Assembly (NCBI GenBank): GCA_033220425.1
Contig: CM065646.1
Coordinates: 689,501 to 753,500 of the forward strand
Origin: Lepraria neglecta
Taxonomy: Eukaryota; Ascomycota; Lecanoromycetes; Lecanorales; Stereocaulaceae
Direction: 5' to 3'
DNA: 64,000 bases
Part shown: piece after piece, positions 46,280 to 58,239 of the stretch
Numbering within the stretch: the stretch's first letter is position 1
How the letters are laid out: the number at the start of each line of letters is the position of its first letter
Notes under the pieces: generated by a model
Seen by the model: the letters and a program-made list of their open reading frames with translations, nothing else
The model's database searches: none
Told to the model about the DNA's origin: nothing
Program-made: the position numbers and the translations under genes

Positions 46280-47382
46280 GGTGGAGTCCTTTCTTGATGA
46301 CCGGTCAGTACCCACTGGAATGCACTAGGAAATCGCTTCAACAACGGAAACGAGCACAACCCAGCGCACTGTACCCCACATTTCGGACATCTCAAAGCAG
46401 AAACGGCGCGAATTTTTCACCCGGATATGGCCTTCATGGCATCGTACTCTTTCATGTTCGGATCATCGCAGCGAGAGTACTGCATAGCATGCATGCATGA
46501 GCGACGGCGTTCACACTCATTTCAAAAGCGATAGCATCGACTTTTCATACCCCATATTTAAGAAAGCGTGCTTGATGTACATACATACATATATACATAC
46601 AGTCTGCTCTGGTCAGAGCCAGCTCGTTCAAAGTTTTGGAGTCGAGGAACCAAGGAAGGTTAAGAATCTTCCACTTGGTGACTCGACCATACATAGACAT
46701 TCGGAGCTTGCAAAATTGTATTCAAAAACAAACTCCTGGCCACTTTATGTTTACTGAACATGGCCGATTATACACTTTGACTCCGTAGTGGAAATATCCC
46801 AATAGGAAGGTGTATGCAATACGCCAGAATCATGGCGACTTCCGTATGAGTAGCAGACACATGACTAAGCCATATCTTTACCTCTCGGCCAGCCTATTCT
46901 TCTTTCATCATTCTTCAACGCCCTTTGACACACCGCTAAATACTTTCCTAAAGACGCTTGGGAGCGGAAAAACAGTGTTATATAGATCATCAAACCCTTT
47001 AGCTTTCATTCCTGCACGAGCGGAACATTTTGCCGCGACATCTGACTGCATGCGACGCCTTTCTTCTAATCATCCTACATTAATCTCCTACTTCATTCTT
47101 TGGAAGCGTCCTACTCTAAGTATGCTCCTTTCACAGTCCTTGACTCTCGTTTCCGTCGGTCTACTCTAGCGTTGTGATCGTGGCTTCCCTCTTTGGCTCC
47201 CCTCTTTGGCTTCCTGACTAGACCATCACCATCTTCTTGAGAAGTCAAAACCCTCTCCAACTCTAAAGCCGATTTGTGGTGGCATCCATTGCGAGTGTTC
47301 ACAATCGCGGTCAAGGCATCGAAAAAGTTCAAGGATCGACTTACAGATCTGTGGGCCACGTCTCACTTTATAACTGCCTACA
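46280..47382. other. Gene-poor stretch of 1.1 kb
   Basis: Short ORFs only. A CATA-type microsatellite lies at 46578-46600. Nothing else is recognised. Confidence 0.45.
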
Positions 47383-48058
47383 GCATTGAAGGTTCAGTCG
47401 GATCCACGATACTTCTATATGCGGGACGGCATATCTGACAGCCGCGCGATATTTTTCCGTAGTAGATTCAATTTCGGATATCGAATGTGACGGCTACCTC
47501 CCCAATGATCCTCCAGGCCTGCAAGCAGATTACTACAATCTGCGAAACCTCTACGCAGCAGATAGCCTAATCCCCGCAGGAAACATGGGTTGTATCTGCG
47601 AGGATCAAGGCTTATACTGCCCTATTGCCACCAAATCCTGGATACAACAAATCTCTGTTCATTGTCTCGCACAGTGCAATTGCGGTCCCAATACTCAAAT
47701 CAGATCTAGCGTTTCGATAAATACTGGAATTACTCTTAAACTCAGGCAAGATTCGTGGGTGGACAACCAACATGCGGACATTAAAGATGGGCCGAATCCC
47801 TTTGGCGATATTGAGGGGTGGTCGACGCACTCGACAATAGTCGAGTCGTGCCCCAGCTGCTCTATGACGGCTGGCTCTAGGATCATATCTAGAGACTCGA
47901 ATGGGAATTGCACCTGCGCCAACAGTTCTAGCATCGCGCTGAGAGATGCTCCTGAAAATGGTGATCCCATAAAATCAGATATTTCGAGTATCTCACCCAG
48001 GGACTCTCCCGAAAGTGGCGCTCCTACAGGATCAGAGACCACAATATCTCGCCAATAG
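47383..48058 (+). CDS. Cys-rich protein, tandem copy 1 (5' end unclear)
   Basis: The frame is open from about 47395 to the TAG at 48056 and includes DIECDGYLPNDPPGLQADYY before the only internal ATG at 47585, so the start is upstream, possibly in an unseen exon. Core: YYNLRNLYAADSLIPAGNMG, CICEDQGLYCP, HCLAQCNCG, DGPNPFGDIEGW and two CxxC-like pairs (CPSC, CTCA). The same core occurs in the next gene, so the two are tandem paralogues. Here the C-terminal part is much shorter and ends in a duplicated sequence (PRDSPESGAPTG / LRDAPENGDP). It looks like an extracellular protein by Cys content, but no signal peptide is visible. It may be a truncated copy. Confidence 0.5.
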
Positions 48059-48138
48059 ATTTACTCATAGAAGGCAGAAATCCTAAACAACCAGGCACAC
48101 CTAACACCTCGCCCATCTCCCCTCTCCACAATCGCGGC

Positions 48139-49122
48139 ATGCTCATCCCATCCGCAGTCGAATGCCACGGCATTCTTTCCCCTTGGCCCCTCAGCGCCCC
48201 ACCTTCCGAACCCCCAGTAGAACTAACACGACTCTACCACAACCTACGCAACCTCTGCACGGCAGACAGCAATGCCCCCACTGGGAACATGGGTTGCACC
48301 TGCGAAGGCAAAGCTCTGCACTGCCCTCGCGGCACCTCGTGGGAATTCCAACAACTTGCCGACTATTGTCTTGAACAATGCGACTGCGGAATTGGAAGTT
48401 TCAGTAAGTATCTTGACGATGCTACAGAATTGGCTGGCGCTACTATCAATAGCGATGTTCTTCTGTGGTCGGCGTTGACAGCTGGCGATGGTCCAAATCC
48501 CTTCCAGGATGTGCCTTCTGGGATTATGCCTATTGTAGATAGCAATACAGGGACAGGACCGGTGCCGGGCCAGGATTCCTGTCCTGGGACTTGCACGAGC
48601 GTTACGAGACAGTGCTCATACCGCGAAACTTGTTCGTGCTACGCACCTCCGGTTGGCATTATATTCTGGCATTCAGGCAACTGTGGACTGACGAGAAAGT
48701 CCATAGCGTCGCTGACCGCTGCAAACGCTGCTAGTGGCATGGGCGGGCGGAAAGCCAAGAGACAGGAGGATCTAACATCACTCAATGGGACGGCCGCTGC
48801 TCCTGCTCTTGGTTCAAGTGCGACGGCAGATATTCGAATGCCATCATCGTCGAATAGCACATATGGAACCACGAATTCCACTATCGATTGGAATACCTTC
48901 CCCGCGCCATGTAATGAGAGCTATGTTAGCTATGCTTGTGCGAATAGCACGGATAGCATTGTATATGAGCCGATTGAGAATTGGCTAGGTGCGCTGCTGC
49001 CTGAGAATGCGACTGAGATACTGCCGGTGCCAGAGGAGTGGCTGAAGGTTCATGGGATTTCGAGTGATCCGGATAGTAATGCGACTGCTAAGGTGAGGCG
49101 GGGGGATAGTTGGAGATTGTGA
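48139..49122 (+). CDS. Cys-rich protein, tandem copy 2
   Basis: An open frame of 327 codons from ATG at 48139; the frame extends upstream, so an earlier exon is possible. Shared core with copy 1: YHNLRNLCTADSNAPTGNMG, CTCEGKALHCP, ADYCLEQCDCG, DGPNPFQDV. It continues with CPGTCTSVTRQC, CSCYAPP and a C-terminal part with Asn-Gly/Ser/Thr sites (NSTYGTTNST and others) that suggest N-glycosylation, hence secretion. A dibasic-type site (RKAKRQ, about residue 202) could be a Kex2 target. The Cys pattern near CSCYAPP resembles the end of the split Cys-rich gene at 15.7 kb. The family is unknown to me. Confidence 0.65.
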   Translation: MLIPSAVECHGILSPWPLSAPPSEPPVELTRLYHNLRNLCTADSNAPTGNMGCTCEGKALHCPRGTSWEFQQLADYCLEQCDCGIGSFSKYLDDATELAGATINSDVLLWSALTAGDGPNPFQDVPSGIMPIVDSNTGTGPVPGQDSCPGTCTSVTRQCSYRETCSCYAPPVGIIFWHSGNCGLTRKSIASLTAANAASGMGGRKAKRQEDLTSLNGTAAAPALGSSATADIRMPSSSNSTYGTTNSTIDWNTFPAPCNESYVSYACANSTDSIVYEPIENWLGALLPENATEILPVPEEWLKVHGISSDPDSNATAKVRRGDSWRL

Positions 49123-50886
49123 TGTTAGAGGAAGGATGAAAAGTTGTACATGTGTTGTATGTAAATTAAATCTTCAACTGCTTTTGAACGACAGGTTCAT
49201 GACCCATGGCGCTGTACGCAACCTAAGACCTCCAAGCGGGGAATGCTCGAGAGTTTGGTGTGTGATTGATAGCTCAATCATACGGACGTAGCGAAAAAAA
49301 GCTTGAACAAGTTAGTTGGTATGAGAACACTACACACTAACCTTTTCGAGTTTCCAATCTCTGTCTGTTGGAGGTCGTGGTGTCTTCCGGACGTAAGCTG
49401 AGCTGTGAACTTCTGATGGATATTTGAGCCCCAACATTGAGAATCTTTGCTCAAGTTCTTAAGAGGTGATCGTGGTTGCAGCTTGATATGATGGTCATTT
49501 GAGGTGGGAGCAGGGATTGGAAGTAAGAAGGCGTGGAAATCTGGGGGTTATAGCATGATGGGATGGCCACTCCGGCCTCATGTGATTGAAGCATGGATTC
49601 CAAAAAAGGCGAGCACGGGAAGCCAGACTTCGACAATTCTCCGGGTTCTGATCCTTTCTCACTTTATGGAAGCTTCAGCTTTGGAGAATTGAGATTTCGC
49701 GACGCTTAAATCCACAGTGTACCTGAAGTCAAGTTTTCACGATTGAATGGATGTTAAAAGAAGCTGGACCGCTGCTTTATTGCTGCTCCAAGCCTCCCTT
49801 GTGGTGAATGCTTTCACGAGGGGTGACTAGACTATCCAGGTGTCTTTTGTGTAATTCATGATTATTCTGGCTTTCCTAAAGAAGGTCTACAGATCCTCCA
49901 TAGCCATGGACCTAGAAGGCCTCAATAATTCGTGGGCTGTCATTCGCCACCGTCAGCAGTTGCAATTTATGCCAAGACTTTCAGCAGTCATTTTGTATGG
50001 CGTCATGAACTCCCCAATTAGGCAGCTGAGAAGCAAAAGTCTGCTAGTAAGAGCGGGGTAGGTAGTATTTTCAGTTTCACAAGTGCTTATGACCGACTCT
50101 GTCCTCCTCGATGGAATGTGGCATTCATCGTCTGCTGACTTCCTTGGACGAAGTTCTATATATGACCTAAGCAGAAGGCATTCTGTGCCGTTCATTGCGG
50201 AGTGCATCCTTAGATCATGCGGGCGTTTAGCCTCACCCGCGGGTTAAATGTTTCGAGGGGAGCTTTGGCCCATCAATTTCTCTTTACCCGATGGAATAGC
50301 CGCTGGTTGAGGGTGTTGACGTCGAGATCTGGCGCGGAGATGGGTATAGCGACTCTCCTCAGTTTCCTAGAGAAAGCGAAGTACTCGTACCCTGCATGAT
50401 TTGAAATCCGATCACAGTAGTTCCAAGCCTATGATCCATTGGCTGATAGAGGGATTACCTGCTGACAATGCAGGCACAGCCTCGTACCTTAGAGATGTGG
50501 GTGCCATAGCAACACTAGCGGTAGTGAGCACGCATTAGCAGAGCCAAGGACGGGGCCACATACGAGATCGTCGAGCGCCATCTTGCTCTGTTTGAGCCTA
50601 TGATGGTTGTCGTTGGCCGGGCGAAGTTCCTAAAGTGAATTTATTGGGGGCGATCATCCCCTACGTCAGGCTCCACCACTCGGCAATGTACATGGTATGC
50701 AGGGTGTGCTGAAAGGTTTATTTATGGAGCTCTGGCAACTGAAAACATCCTTCCGAGCTGACTCTCATCATTTCATAAACACTGCAAGAACAGATGCTCA
50801 TTCAATTGTTGCATCCGTTGCTCTTTGTATGTACCTTTGGTGTTGCCGTTGAAACTGCATTAGCTGCCGCTTGAATCAGCCTAATC
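49123..50886. other. Long upstream region of the beta-glucosidase gene
   Basis: 1.76 kb without a supported gene. ORFs of 60-84 codons at 49451-50399 lack features. The last 150 bases are the GH3 leader. Confidence 0.45.
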
Positions 50887-53754
50887 ATGATGTGGCTCGC
50901 GCCATTCGCTCTGCTAGTGACGAGCCTCGTCCATCCATCATCACAGCAAGATGGCAACACTACAGCACCCTTTCCTAACGCGACATATCCCAATGCTACT
51001 TCGCCGAACCCAGCTGCTGCTGTCAATGCGTCGTTCTCACCACCATACTACCCTGCGCCATGGGGAACTGGAGCTGGGGAATGGGCGAGTGCCTATGCAA
51101 AGGCACAAGCTTTCGTCAGCCAGCTCACGTTGACTGAGAAGGTCAATCTAACAACAGGAGTTGGGTACGTCGCAACTCTCTACAGGCGAGACAAACATGG
51201 TCTGACGAATATACAGATGGGAGGGCGAGCGCTGCGTTGGTCAGAATGGAGCCATCCCTAGACTGGGCTTCCGAAGCATGTGCTTGCAAGATTCGCCTGT
51301 TGGGGTCAGAGACAGTATGCTCCCCGAATGTCTAAACGACTTGCTCGTCAAGCTGATCCGTCAATAGCCGACTACAATTCCGTTTTCCCTGCCGGTGTCA
51401 ATGTGGCCGCTACATTCGATCGAGGCCTTGCATACGCTCGAGGGCAGGCTATGGGCTCCGAGCACCAGATGAAGGGGTCCGACGTCCAATTGGGACCCGT
51501 CGCTGGGCCCCTTGGTCGCGCACCCGAGGGCGGACGAAACTGGGAAGGCTTCAGGTGAATCGCCCATCATCATGGTGCAATGTGCATTGAAGATGCTAAC
51601 ATTGCAATCCAGTCCTGACCCTGTCCTGACCGGTATCCAATTTGCCCAGACTGTTCAAGGCATACAGAGTGCTGGTGTTATAGCATGCGGGAAGCACTAC
51701 ATTGGCAACGAACAAGAGCACTTCCGTCAGTCTACTGAGGCGGCAGGGTATGGCTACAACATCAGCGATGCCGTTAGCGCGAACATTGACGACGTTACTA
51801 TGCACGAGCTTTACCTATGGTAAGAAATACCTTCCAAGGCGTTTGACAAATCCTAGCTAACGATTTCAGGCCATTCGCAGATGCGGTCCGTGCTGGTGTC
51901 GCCTCAATTATGTGCTCCTACAATCAAGTTAATAACAGCTACGCTTGCCAGAATAGCCACATGCTCAACTATCTGTTGAAGGGAGAATTAGATTACCAAG
52001 GCTTCGTTGTCACCGATTGGCAGGGACAGCATTCTGGTGTTGGTAGCGCATTGGCGGGCTTGGACATGACAATGCCTGGAGACACACTCTTCAACTCCGG
52101 ACAATCGTACTGGGGTGCGAACCTTACAGTTGCTGTCCTCAATGGAACGGTACCGCAATGGCGACTTGACGATATGTGTATTCGGATTATTGCTGCCTGG
52201 TATTACGTGGGTCGCGACAATGCCTCCATACCCATCAATTTTGATGCCTGGACTACCGATACATATGGCTACCAGCACTTTTTCGCCAAGGAGGGCTACA
52301 CTCTGATCAACGAACATGTTGATGTCCGCCAAGAACATGCCGATCTCATTCGCCAGATCGGTTCAGCAAGCACTGTGCTTCTCAAGAATACCAATAACGC
52401 TTTGCCTTTGACTGGAAAAGAAAAGTTCACCGCGGTCTTTGGAGACGACGCTGGAGACAATCCTTATGGTCCTAACGGCTGCCCTGATCGAGGCTGCGAC
52501 AATGGCACGCTTGGCATGGCATGGGGTTCTGGATCGGCCAACTTCCCGTATCTCGTGACGCCCGAGACTGCAATACAGAATGAAATCCTCTCAAACAACG
52601 GGGTCTTCCAATCTATTACCAATAACTTCGCAGGCATGCAGATCCAGCAGCTTGCTAGTCAAGCAAGCGTTGCTATTGTCTTCGTCAACGCGGACAGTGG
52701 CGAGGGATATATCACTGTTGATGGTAACGAGGGTGATCGTAATAATCTCACTCTCTGGGATGGTGGCGACGTACTGATTCAGAACGTGTCTGCTATTTGC
52801 AACAACACCATTGTTGTCATTCATTCGACCGGCCCTCTCTTACTGGGCAACTATTCGACCAACCCAAATATCACGGCCATCTTGTGGGCTGGCATTCCAG
52901 GCGAGCAGTCTGGAAACTCCATTGCCGATGTCCTTTATGGACGAGTTAACCCAGGGGCCAAGCTTCCATTCACGCTAGCAGGAGCTCGCGAAGATTATGG
53001 GACTGACCTTCTGTACATTCCCAACAACGGTAAAGGTGCTCCTCAAATCGCTTTCACGGAAGGTGTGTTTATCGACTACCGTGCTCTGGATCGAGCGAAC
53101 GTTACTCCAATCTATGAATTTGGATATGGATTGAGCTATACAACATTTTCATACTCGAATCTACAGGTCAAGACCGTACTAGGGATGAATGGGACCTACA
53201 CGCCCACGACAGGGTCAACTCCACCAGCACCAACCTATGGCACTGTTAGCAACAACACAGCTGACTATCAATTCCCCTCGAACTTGACTTACGTTCCATA
53301 TTACATCTACCCCTATCTGAACAGCACGACCCTCTCAACCGCTGCAAATTCAAGCGATTATGGAGACAACAGCGACGTCCCTCTCAATTCCCAGAACAGC
53401 TCTTCCCAACCTCTGCTTCCAGCAAGTGGCGCTCCAGGCGGTAATCCAGAACTGTACGACGTTCTGTATGAGGTCACTGCTACAATCACCAATACCGGTA
53501 GCATTGCAGGCGAGGAAGTGCCACAGCTTTACATCTCACTAGGCGGCCCATACGACCCGAATATTGTGCTTCGCAACTTCGAGAGGCTCTCTATCCAGCC
53601 AGGTATGAGCGCAACATTCACTGCTGATATCACACGGCGTGATCTTTCGAATTGGGATACCGTTGCTCAGAATTGGGCGATTTCGAGTTATACGAAGACG
53701 ATTTATGTGGGGAGCTCGTCGAGGAAGTTGCCGCTGTCGGCGACTCTGTCTTGA
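50887..53754 (+). CDS. Secreted GH3 beta-glucosidase
   Basis: Five exons (50887-51164, 51217-51314, 51368-51554, 51613-51819, 51870-53754) join in frame to 884 residues, the usual size for Aspergillus/Trichoderma-type GH3 beta-glucosidases. A signal peptide is evident (residues 1-20, [20 protein letters not shown]). N-terminal domain: [72 protein letters not shown]. The nucleophile is Asp about 306 in [13 protein letters not shown]. Middle domain: [47 protein letters not shown]. After a Pro/Ser/Asn-rich insert typical of the subfamily comes the FnIII-like domain ([24 protein letters not shown]). It would hydrolyse cellobiose outside the cell. Many N-glycosylation sites. No damage seen. Confidence 0.95.
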
Positions 53755-54296
53755 GCTGCGAGGTCGATATATTGAATGAGCAAATGTAATGCATGCGTCT
53801 ATGTGGTAATGGAGAGTTGCATGGGATGGAAAAGCATTTTGAAAATAGATGTGTCCAATTTTGGATGCTTGAAAGCTCTTGGATAATTCTTAATATCCGA
53901 GCCAGATTGAACTCGCCAGGAGTATAATTGCATGGGAAAGTGGAAGTTATTCACTCCTTCGGATTAGCATTCTTGTACATACGTTTTACCACAAGGGTAT
54001 CTTGGGTTTTGGTCCAGTTCACTTTGTATGCGGATTGAGTCAGAGGAATGGCTTTCGTCTATTCCCTAATCGTAAAAATTTCCAAAACAGTGGCAATATA
54101 AAGTGGCTGAGACCAAAGTGTCAAGATCGACAGAGGAGGACTAGCGCCAAAGGTACGTCAGTCCCGTTGCCTCGTCTGAAATTCCAAGAATCGTCAACAA
54201 ACCCTCCCACAACAACCACAGCACAACAATGGCTTCCACAATCCTTACAATCCATCTCTCAGCGCCCTAGCTTCCAAATTCTCAACCGTCCACACC
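53755..54296. other. Intergenic region, GH3 gene to Scs3/FIT gene
   Basis: GH3 3' flank and promoter of the next gene. An ORF from 54002 overlaps the Scs3/FIT gene in another frame and is rejected. Confidence 0.45.
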
Positions 54297-55372
54297 ATGG
54301 CGTCCAACCGCCGCAACGGCGCCAACACGCCCAAACCCTCAACGCCCATCGAACTTCCCGAACCAGCCACCCGTCCCACCTCCATCTCCAGCTCCACACC
54401 CACCCCTCACCAAGACAGGGACACCACAACCCACTGGATAACCGCCCTCTTCCCCACCCCCCTCGAAACCCTCCTTCTATCAACCTATCCCGCCCTCCTC
54501 CTCCTCGGCTCCCTCTTCTCAACCCTCTCCCCAACAACCCGCAGCGCGCCCTACAACCCCACCACACAATCACACCCCCCTTCCTCCGCACCCTCCTACT
54601 TCGCCCTAAAATCGAACCTCCTAAACACCTATTTCGTAAAGATAGCCTGGTTCTGGGTCTCGCTTGCCTATCTATTATTCTTGGTCGTACACCCTGCAAA
54701 TGGACCTGGCCTACTAGGGAGCAGGGGACTGGTGTTGACGCCGAAGCGGTTACGCGGGGTGCTGAGATGGGCTATTGTGACGATGTGGTGGGGAGGCGTG
54801 ACGCAGTGGTTTTTCGGACCGGCGATTATCGACCGCGGGTTCCAACTCACAGGTGGGGCGTGCGAATTGGCGAGTCAATATGAAGGAACGGGCGGGGGAG
54901 AGGATTTCGTGACGGGACAGGCTTGTAAAGCTGTTGGGGGGACGTGGAGGGGTGGGCATGATATTAGTGGGCATGTGTTTATACTGGTGCTGGGGAGTGC
55001 GTTTTTGGGATTGGAGGTGCTACCGATTTTAATGGGGTTGAGGGATGAGAGGAGGGTTAGGGGGAGAGATGGAGGCGTGGGAGCGCCTGAGAGGGAACTG
55101 GTGGCCCAAGAGCAGGAGGGACGGAAGGTGGGGTTGGGGTTACCCTTGGGGGTTATGGGGTTGAGTGCTTGGATGTTGCTTATGACGGCTACGTTCTTTC
55201 ATACGTGGTTTGAGAAGGTATGTGAAGTGATTATGCCATTTTGCAGACTTGATGTGCTAACTATTAGCAGTTAACGGGGCTCCTAGTAGCGTTCATGGGC
55301 ATTGTCGTTGTGCTTTTCTTACCGCGAGCAGTGCCGGCTTTGAGGGATGTTGTTGGTATGCCCGGGATTTGA
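54297..55372 (+). CDS. FIT family lipid-droplet protein (Scs3-like)
   Basis: Exons 54297-55217 and 55271-55372 give 340 residues. FIT/Scs3 proteins are ER membrane enzymes that cleave acyl-CoA and support lipid-droplet formation. Seen here: six or so hydrophobic segments (for example TLLLSTYPALLLLGSLF, VKIAWFWVSLAYLLFLVV, IVTMWWGGVTQWFF) and both FIT motifs, GGTWRGGHDISGHVFIL with the first conserved His pair and MLLMTATFFHTWFEK with the second His. The intron falls directly after WFEK and keeps phase. The GC-rich N-terminal 40 residues are Pro/Thr-rich and poorly conserved in the family. It looks intact. Confidence 0.88.
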
Positions 55373-55745
55373 TAGAAATTAAAGATCATCCACTCTTAGA
55401 GAGGCTGCTTGTCCTTTGCTGTGATCTTCCTCTGCGTGGAGATGGATTACTACTTGATTTGCAATCCGATGCAGAGAACGCGCCACAGTAACGGGACGAA
55501 AGACGAATCCACTCCCAGGGACAAGATTCTTACTGTTCCTTCTAGAAAATTCGATAAATGCTAGGACCCCTTTGAGTTGAGAACGCGTTTAGGAAGGATT
55601 GCATTGATATGGATATCCAAAACCCTAAACCTTGGTTTTGGCCGTCAAAACGTCTCATCTATGTCAACATTTCCTTGGTATCATGATTGCAGATTGCAAG
55701 CTGCAATAGTGAGCCTGCAGGAGCAGGCTTTCAGGAGTACCACCC
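55373..55745. other. Convergent intergenic region
   Basis: It holds the 3' flanks of the FIT gene (+) and the RS/RD-rich gene (-). Nothing recognised. Confidence 0.4.
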
Positions 55746-57016
55746 TCATGTCCCCTTCAATCTCCCCCATTCAGGTTTGGTCTCCACACCATCTTCCCCA
55801 ACTACTTTCCCTCGATCCCATTCCCTTCCCTCCCCCCTCCCTTTCCAAACAACATCCTCCTCTCTCTTCTCACCACCCTTCTCCCACTTTTGCACCTCCT
55901 CTTCTGTAAAGCCAGCAGACTTGAGCCTTTCAGCCCCCTGCTTCTGCCAGCGTTGTCGATCCCGAAGCGCTTCTAGTGCCATATCCCAATCATCCACGTC
56001 ATCTATATCAGGCTGGACATCTGTCGAGGGATCGTAGTTCGAGGAGAAGTGAGAGTCCATTGCGGAGGTGGACGCGAAGGCGCCGCGACCACGGCCTTTG
56101 ATCTTAGGTGCTGGTGGATGCGGAGGTGGACCGATGATTGATTCTAGTGGGTCTGAGTCGTTGTCTGGCGAGGGAGAGCGTTTTTTGCCGATGTTCGATC
56201 CGTTTTCCAAGGGTGTAGAAGTGATCTCTTTTTTTGCTCTAGATCTGTCTGACTCGCGTGCGTCGCTGTCTTCAGATACAGACGACGTTGATCTCCTCGG
56301 GGGTGACCGATGCCGATGAGAACGTCGTTTTCTATCGGGACCTGGGGAACGTGACCTTGATCGGTGCGTTGACTTGGGGCGTCGCTGATGCTTCGTGCTA
56401 GGCTCATCGCGCTCCTTACTCCTACTTCGTCGACGGTCACTGCGGTGGTGATGATGTCTGCGCTCATGATGGCGTGATCGTTCGTCCTCAGCATCATCGC
56501 TATCATAGCGGTCGTCACGATGCCGACGGTGGTGGCGGTGGCTTCTCGAATCCACTCCCCCATGCCGTCGTGAGTGCGATTTCCTATGGTCTCGCGGCCG
56601 ATCAGGCTCTGCCTCACCCTCGTTTTCAACGCGCCTCCGTTTGGGACGATGGTGGTCTTCTGGGCTCAATCTGCCATAACCATTCGTAGAGATCGATGAC
56701 GCCCCATCTCCATTACCCTCGCGAAGTCTCCGTAGTCTTGTTCGGGACTCTGCAAGCTCCTTAGCCCGTAGAGCCGCATTATGGTTGTCGGTCTCTCTTA
56801 TTATGTTCTTTAAGAACCTGGTGTTGGGCTTGGGGGCATTGGTAGTTGCTCTGTTCAGATCAGCTATGGTATAATGAGATATGTCTGACAATGAGCCTAC
56901 CGCTTGGGTAGCAGCTCTTGCAACCCGTACTGAGAGTACTTGACGTTGTTGCTCTTTGCATCCTTAGCCAACAGACTGGCAACATAGTCATCGGAGAGCT
57001 CGTCCTTCGCAGGCAT
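55746..57016 (-). CDS. Arg/Ser/Asp/His-rich putative pre-mRNA splicing protein
   Basis: Exons 57016-56901 and 56850-55746 give 406 residues. The ordered N-terminus (DELSDDYVASLLAKDAK, YGLQELLPKR, then across the intron ATTNAPKPNTRFLKNIIRET) is the best conserved part and also validates the splice. The middle (about 110-260) is a long disordered tract of Arg, Ser, His and Asp (RS/RD-like), and the end holds a short acidic/aromatic motif (DVDDWDMALEALRDRQRW, FTEEEVQKWEKG). Fungal homologues are often labelled Prp38B-like, but the PRP38 fold is not visible here, so treat the label as provisional. The gene is divergent from the Sos7 gene. Confidence 0.75.
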
Positions 57017-57327
57017 GATGGGTGATGAGGATGGAGAAAGACGGAGACTGCTGGAGAGGCAGTGTGGGCATTATAAAGGAATAGGTCCCATTCACTGAAC
57101 ACAGGCTCAGGTAAAATTCACTATTCACAAAGCGATAAACAGTATATTTCACATGCCAATAAAGAGTTGTCGCGGCTCTGCGCAGAAGTGAGTGTGACGT
57201 TGCCAAGACATATCTGGCTAAGATAAGATAAGATGAATGCTAAACCTTATCAAGCGCGATAGTAAACAAATGCCAAAAATGCAGAAACATTTCTGATCGC
57301 AAACCCTGTAGTCGACCAAATACCAAG
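57017..57327. promoter_or_regulatory. Compact bidirectional promoter with GATA repeat
   Basis: Only 311 nt separate the start codons of the splicing-like gene (-) and the Sos7 gene (+). It includes three GATA-type sites in a row at 57219-57234 (AGATAAGATAAGATG) and a CRE-like TGACGT at 57195-57200. Confidence 0.5.
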
Positions 57328-58239
57328 ATGGCAGACTCCCTACACGTCCAAAACGTAATCCAAGGCCTCCGTGCCCTACGAGAAGAACCCCTCTCCATCA
57401 TCGGTCTCAGCGAACCCATCTCCGCAGCACCAACCTCCCACCGCACATCAGATGTCTCCGAAGCCGCCTTCGAGAACCCTTCGCCCGCTTCTCTGGAAGC
57501 TGATCTGAGCCATTACAAAGTCCGCTATCCCCTCCCTCTTCTCCATCCAAAAATCAAATTGCTTACAAGCTTACGTACTTAGGAACTCTTCTCCAAACTC
57601 CGCTTCTCCTACCTCGAACAAGTAACCAAAGAGAAGTTCCTCCGCGCCATCGTCGGCGACCCATCCCTCATAGTCGAACACACTGAGAACCTCGAACTAG
57701 AATCCCAGCTTGCTGAAATCAAAGCCGTGCTTAAAGCGCAGAAAGAATATGTGGGTGAAATGGTCAAAGAACTTGATGTGAGGGGAAGGGATTTGAGCAG
57801 ACGCTATGAGACTATTACGTTGCAAACTACCCTCCTTTCATCGCTGCCGCCGCAGATAGAGGAATTAGACCACACACTGGTGGAGTTACGGAAACAGAAT
57901 CAATCAGCAGGCAATGACACGAATGAGACGAATCTTGAGATGGCGCTGCCGTTGCCTGCTACGCTGCAATTGGTTGAGGAAAGGAAAGCGAGGCTGGAGG
58001 AGGTTAATAGGCAGTTGAAGAGCTTGCAGCAGGCGGTGCCGAGGCAGACGAGGGTGCTGGAGAGTGAGGAGAGGGAATTGAGGAAGCTGGAGGGGGAGAG
58101 GGGGAGGGCTGTGCAGGCGGCTAGGGAGGCGGTGGAGAGGAAGAGCGAGGGTGGTGGGGCGGATGAGTTGGAGATGAGGGGGAGGTGGTTGAGGGGTGTG
58201 GAGGGGGCGGTTAGGGGAATGTTGGAGGTGGAGGGTTAG
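57328..58239 (+). CDS. sos7: Kinetochore protein Sos7
   Basis: Exons 57328-57519 and 57583-58239 give 282 residues. The segment DLSHYKELFSKLRFSYLEQV, split by the intron, then EKFLRAIVGDPSLIVEHTEN is the mark of Sos7, which binds Spc7 at the outer kinetochore in fission yeast. The rest is mostly coiled coil (about 95-150 and 195-275, heptads rich in Leu, Glu, Arg), as expected for the family. The GTCCGC donor is non-consensus but is the only one that keeps the conserved motif in frame. The 3' third is very G-rich in codon use (GAG, AGG, GGG) compared with the 5' part, giving a sharp strand skew. Confidence 0.82.

Noticed and set aside
54002-54883. 293-codon ORF overlapping the FIT gene
   Set aside because: It is a Pro/His/Arg-rich shadow frame of the C-rich start of the FIT gene, which carries the real FIT motifs.
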